Source: Rebecca billardiae RCC1528
Taxonomy: Eukaryota; Haptophyta
Assembly (NCBI GenBank): GCA_965240325.2
Contig: OZ251233.1
Span: 558,001-622,000 of the forward strand
Length of the DNA stretch: 64,000 bases
Direction: 5' to 3'
Of the stretch, positions 62,358-64,000 are shown in pieces. Position numbers and translations under genes: made by a program. The notes beneath the pieces were generated by a model. That model saw only the letters and a program-made list of their open reading frames with translations. It had not been told where the DNA came from and ran no database searches. How positions within the stretch are numbered: position 1 is the stretch's first letter; each line of letters starts with the position of its first letter.

Positions 62358-64000
62358 GATGGAGGAGTTCTTCGGCGACTTCTTCGAGAAGATCGGCGAG
62401 AAGGACAAGAGCCTCGTCGACGCCCCGCGCGACGTCTTCCAGAAGCAGGTGCCGCCCCCGCGCAACGTGGCGGCCGGCGAGGCCGAGCGCAAGCCCAAGC
62501 CCAAGGCCAAGCCCGCCGCCTCCGCGGCCAAGCCGTCGGCGCAGGGCGGTGGCGGCGAGAAGGCGCGGCAGCGGAAGCACGCGTACGAGTACTTCAACGA
62601 GTGGGACAAGTTCGACGTGGACAAGGAGCTCGCCGCGCTCGACGAGAGCGCGGGCGGCGGCGACGGCTCGGCGAACGCCGACGGCAAGGGCGAGACGGTG
62701 TACGGCCTCGGGCTGGGCGACCTCGACCGGCTGCCGCCGGCGCACCGCGCGCAGATCGCGGCGGACGAGAAGGCCAAGGGCAACGAGTGCTTCCAGGCCA
62801 AGGAGTACGTGCAGGCCATCCGCCACTACACGACGTCGCTGCGGATCGACCAGAGCGCCGCCGCGGTGTACGCAAACCGCTCGCTGGCGTTCATCAAGCT
62901 GCAGCGCTGGCGCCCGGCGGAGACGGACGCGAGCGCGGCGCTCGAGATCCAGGCGGACTACACCAAGGCCCTCCTGCGCCGCGGCATCGCGCGCCTCCGC
63001 CTCGCCAAGCACGAGGAGGCGATCTCCGACTTCCGCGCCGTGCTGAGCCAGGAGGCGGGGCACCGGGAGGCGCACGACTACCTGCGCGCGTGCACCATCG
63101 ACCTGGAGCGCGAGCAGAAGGAGCGGTCGGAGGCGAAGGAGGCCGCGGCGCGGCTCGACGCCGCGGCGAAGCCGTCCAAGCCCGCCACGCGCGGCGCCGC
63201 CGAGCGCCCGCCGCCCGGCAAGCGCGTGATCATCGAGGAGATCTCGAGCTCGGACGAGGAGGCCGAGGCAGAGCAGGCGAGCGGCGACGCGTACGACTCG
63301 GACGCCGAGCAGCCGAGGGAGGGCGCGGGCGGCGGGGCGCGCGGGGCGGCGGCGGAGGCGCTGGGCGCGGAGGCGGCGGCGGCGCGCGCGCGCGCCAAGG
63401 CGATCGCGGACGAGGCCGACGCCTCCGCCCGCGCCGAGGCGGCGCGCGCGCGCGAGAACGAGGCGGAGGGCGTGGCGGCCAACCGGCCGTCCCACGAGCG
63501 CATCCAGGCCGAGGCGGAGTCGAAGGGGTTCCTCGACGCGCTCTCGTCGCTCTCGCTCAGCTCGCTGGGGATGAGCAGCGCGAAGGCCCCCGAGCCCAAG
63601 CCCGAGCCGCCCGCGCAGCCGCCCGCGCCCAAGCCCGCCGCCGCGGCCGAGCCGGCGCGCGGCGCGCCGGGCGAGCGCAGCTTCAGCGCGGCCGGCGCGT
63701 TTGTGGGCGCGCGCGCGGGCTGCGTGTTCAAGAAGGGCGCGCACGGCCTCGGGTACTACGCGGACGAGTGGGCCGCGCGCAGGCACGCCGAGGAGGAGGC
63801 GGCGCGCGCGCGCGCGCCCATGCGCCGCGTGCTCATCGAGGAGGACGACGACGACGACGAGGAGGAGCAGGCGGCGGCAGCGGGCACGGCGCGCGCGCCC
63901 AGCGGCAAGGGCGGCAACGGCGGTGCGGACGCGAGCGCGGACGGCTTCGAGATGGTGTCCAAGCCGAGCACGCCCGACGACGAGGGCAACGTGCGCGCCG
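62358..64000 (+). CDS. RPAP3/SPAG1-like TPR co-chaperone (3' partial)
   Basis: The frame starts at ATG 62358-62360 (MEEFFGDFFEKIGEKDKSL) and is open to the right edge (547 residues seen). The frame is also open for a way upstream, so an earlier exon is possible. A Lys/Ala/Pro linker precedes YEYFNEWDKFDVDKELAALD (about residues 76-95), a motif preceding the TPR block in RPAP3 and SPAG1. Three TPR motifs follow at about 134-240 (EKAKGNECFQAKEYVQAIRH, AAVYANRSLAFIKL, KALLRRGIARLRLAKHEEAI), including the Lys/Asn/Arg residues of an HSP90/HSP70 EEVD carboxylate clamp. Then come acidic linkers (ISSSDEEAEAE), a helical charged region, and FKKGAHGLGYYADEW near residue 455. These proteins link HSP90 to the R2TP complex assembling polymerases, PIKKs or dynein arms. 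Which of these applies here cannot be told from the fragment. Confidence 0.82.

Overview
The window looks like nuclear DNA of a unicellular eukaryotic alga, most likely a haptophyte-type phytoplankter. This is inferred from very high GC, spliceosomal introns with a recurring GTGCGC/GTGCGT 5' splice site, giant Ser-Pro3 (pherophorin-like) proteins fused to polycystin-type REJ/GPS ectodomains, formin and R2TP-type co-chaperone genes, and a DIRS-order retrotransposon. No bacterial operon logic, rRNA or tRNA was seen. The species cannot be fixed from the sequence alone.

Layout. (1) 1-12439 (+): 3' part of a giant gene for a Ser-Pro3-stalked, IPT/TIG + REJ + GPS multi-pass surface protein, cut by the left edge. 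(2) 12440-22273: spacer holding nested transposon-like DNA (a TIR-bounded block 12519-20704, a 1.05-kb TIR element 14767-15814, a Tc1/mariner-like 1.86-kb element 17636-19490 inside AT-rich repeats), a decayed coiled-coil gene, and one intact small secreted-protein gene (21003-21923, -). (3) 22310-41809 (-): a complete paralogue of the first gene, facing it tail to tail and about 99% identical over 9 kb; its upstream exons add a signal peptide and a seven-repeat RCC1-like propeller. (4) 41810-46709: intergenic direct repeats, then a DIRS/Ngaro-like retrotransposon with split direct repeats and an RT-RNase H ORF but no visible tyrosine recombinase. (5) 46710-48427: a broken hypothetical gene with a 108-bp tandem duplication. 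(6) 48428-53594 (-): a formin whose FH2 domain is interrupted by an insert. (7) 54660-60941 (-): a 2,093-residue low-complexity orphan. (8) 61660-62088 (-): a small EF-hand protein with a possible double-lipid anchor, divergently paired with (9) 62358->64000 (+): an RPAP3/SPAG1-like TPR co-chaperone cut by the right edge.

The two giant genes form a large inverted duplication with sequence-homogenised arms and a transposon-rich spacer. They encode probable cell-surface sensors: propeller head, very long polyproline stalk, autoproteolytic GPS module, membrane segments. The genes from 48 kb onward look like ordinary housekeeping or cytoskeletal neighbours: actin nucleation, calcium sensing and chaperone-assisted complex assembly.
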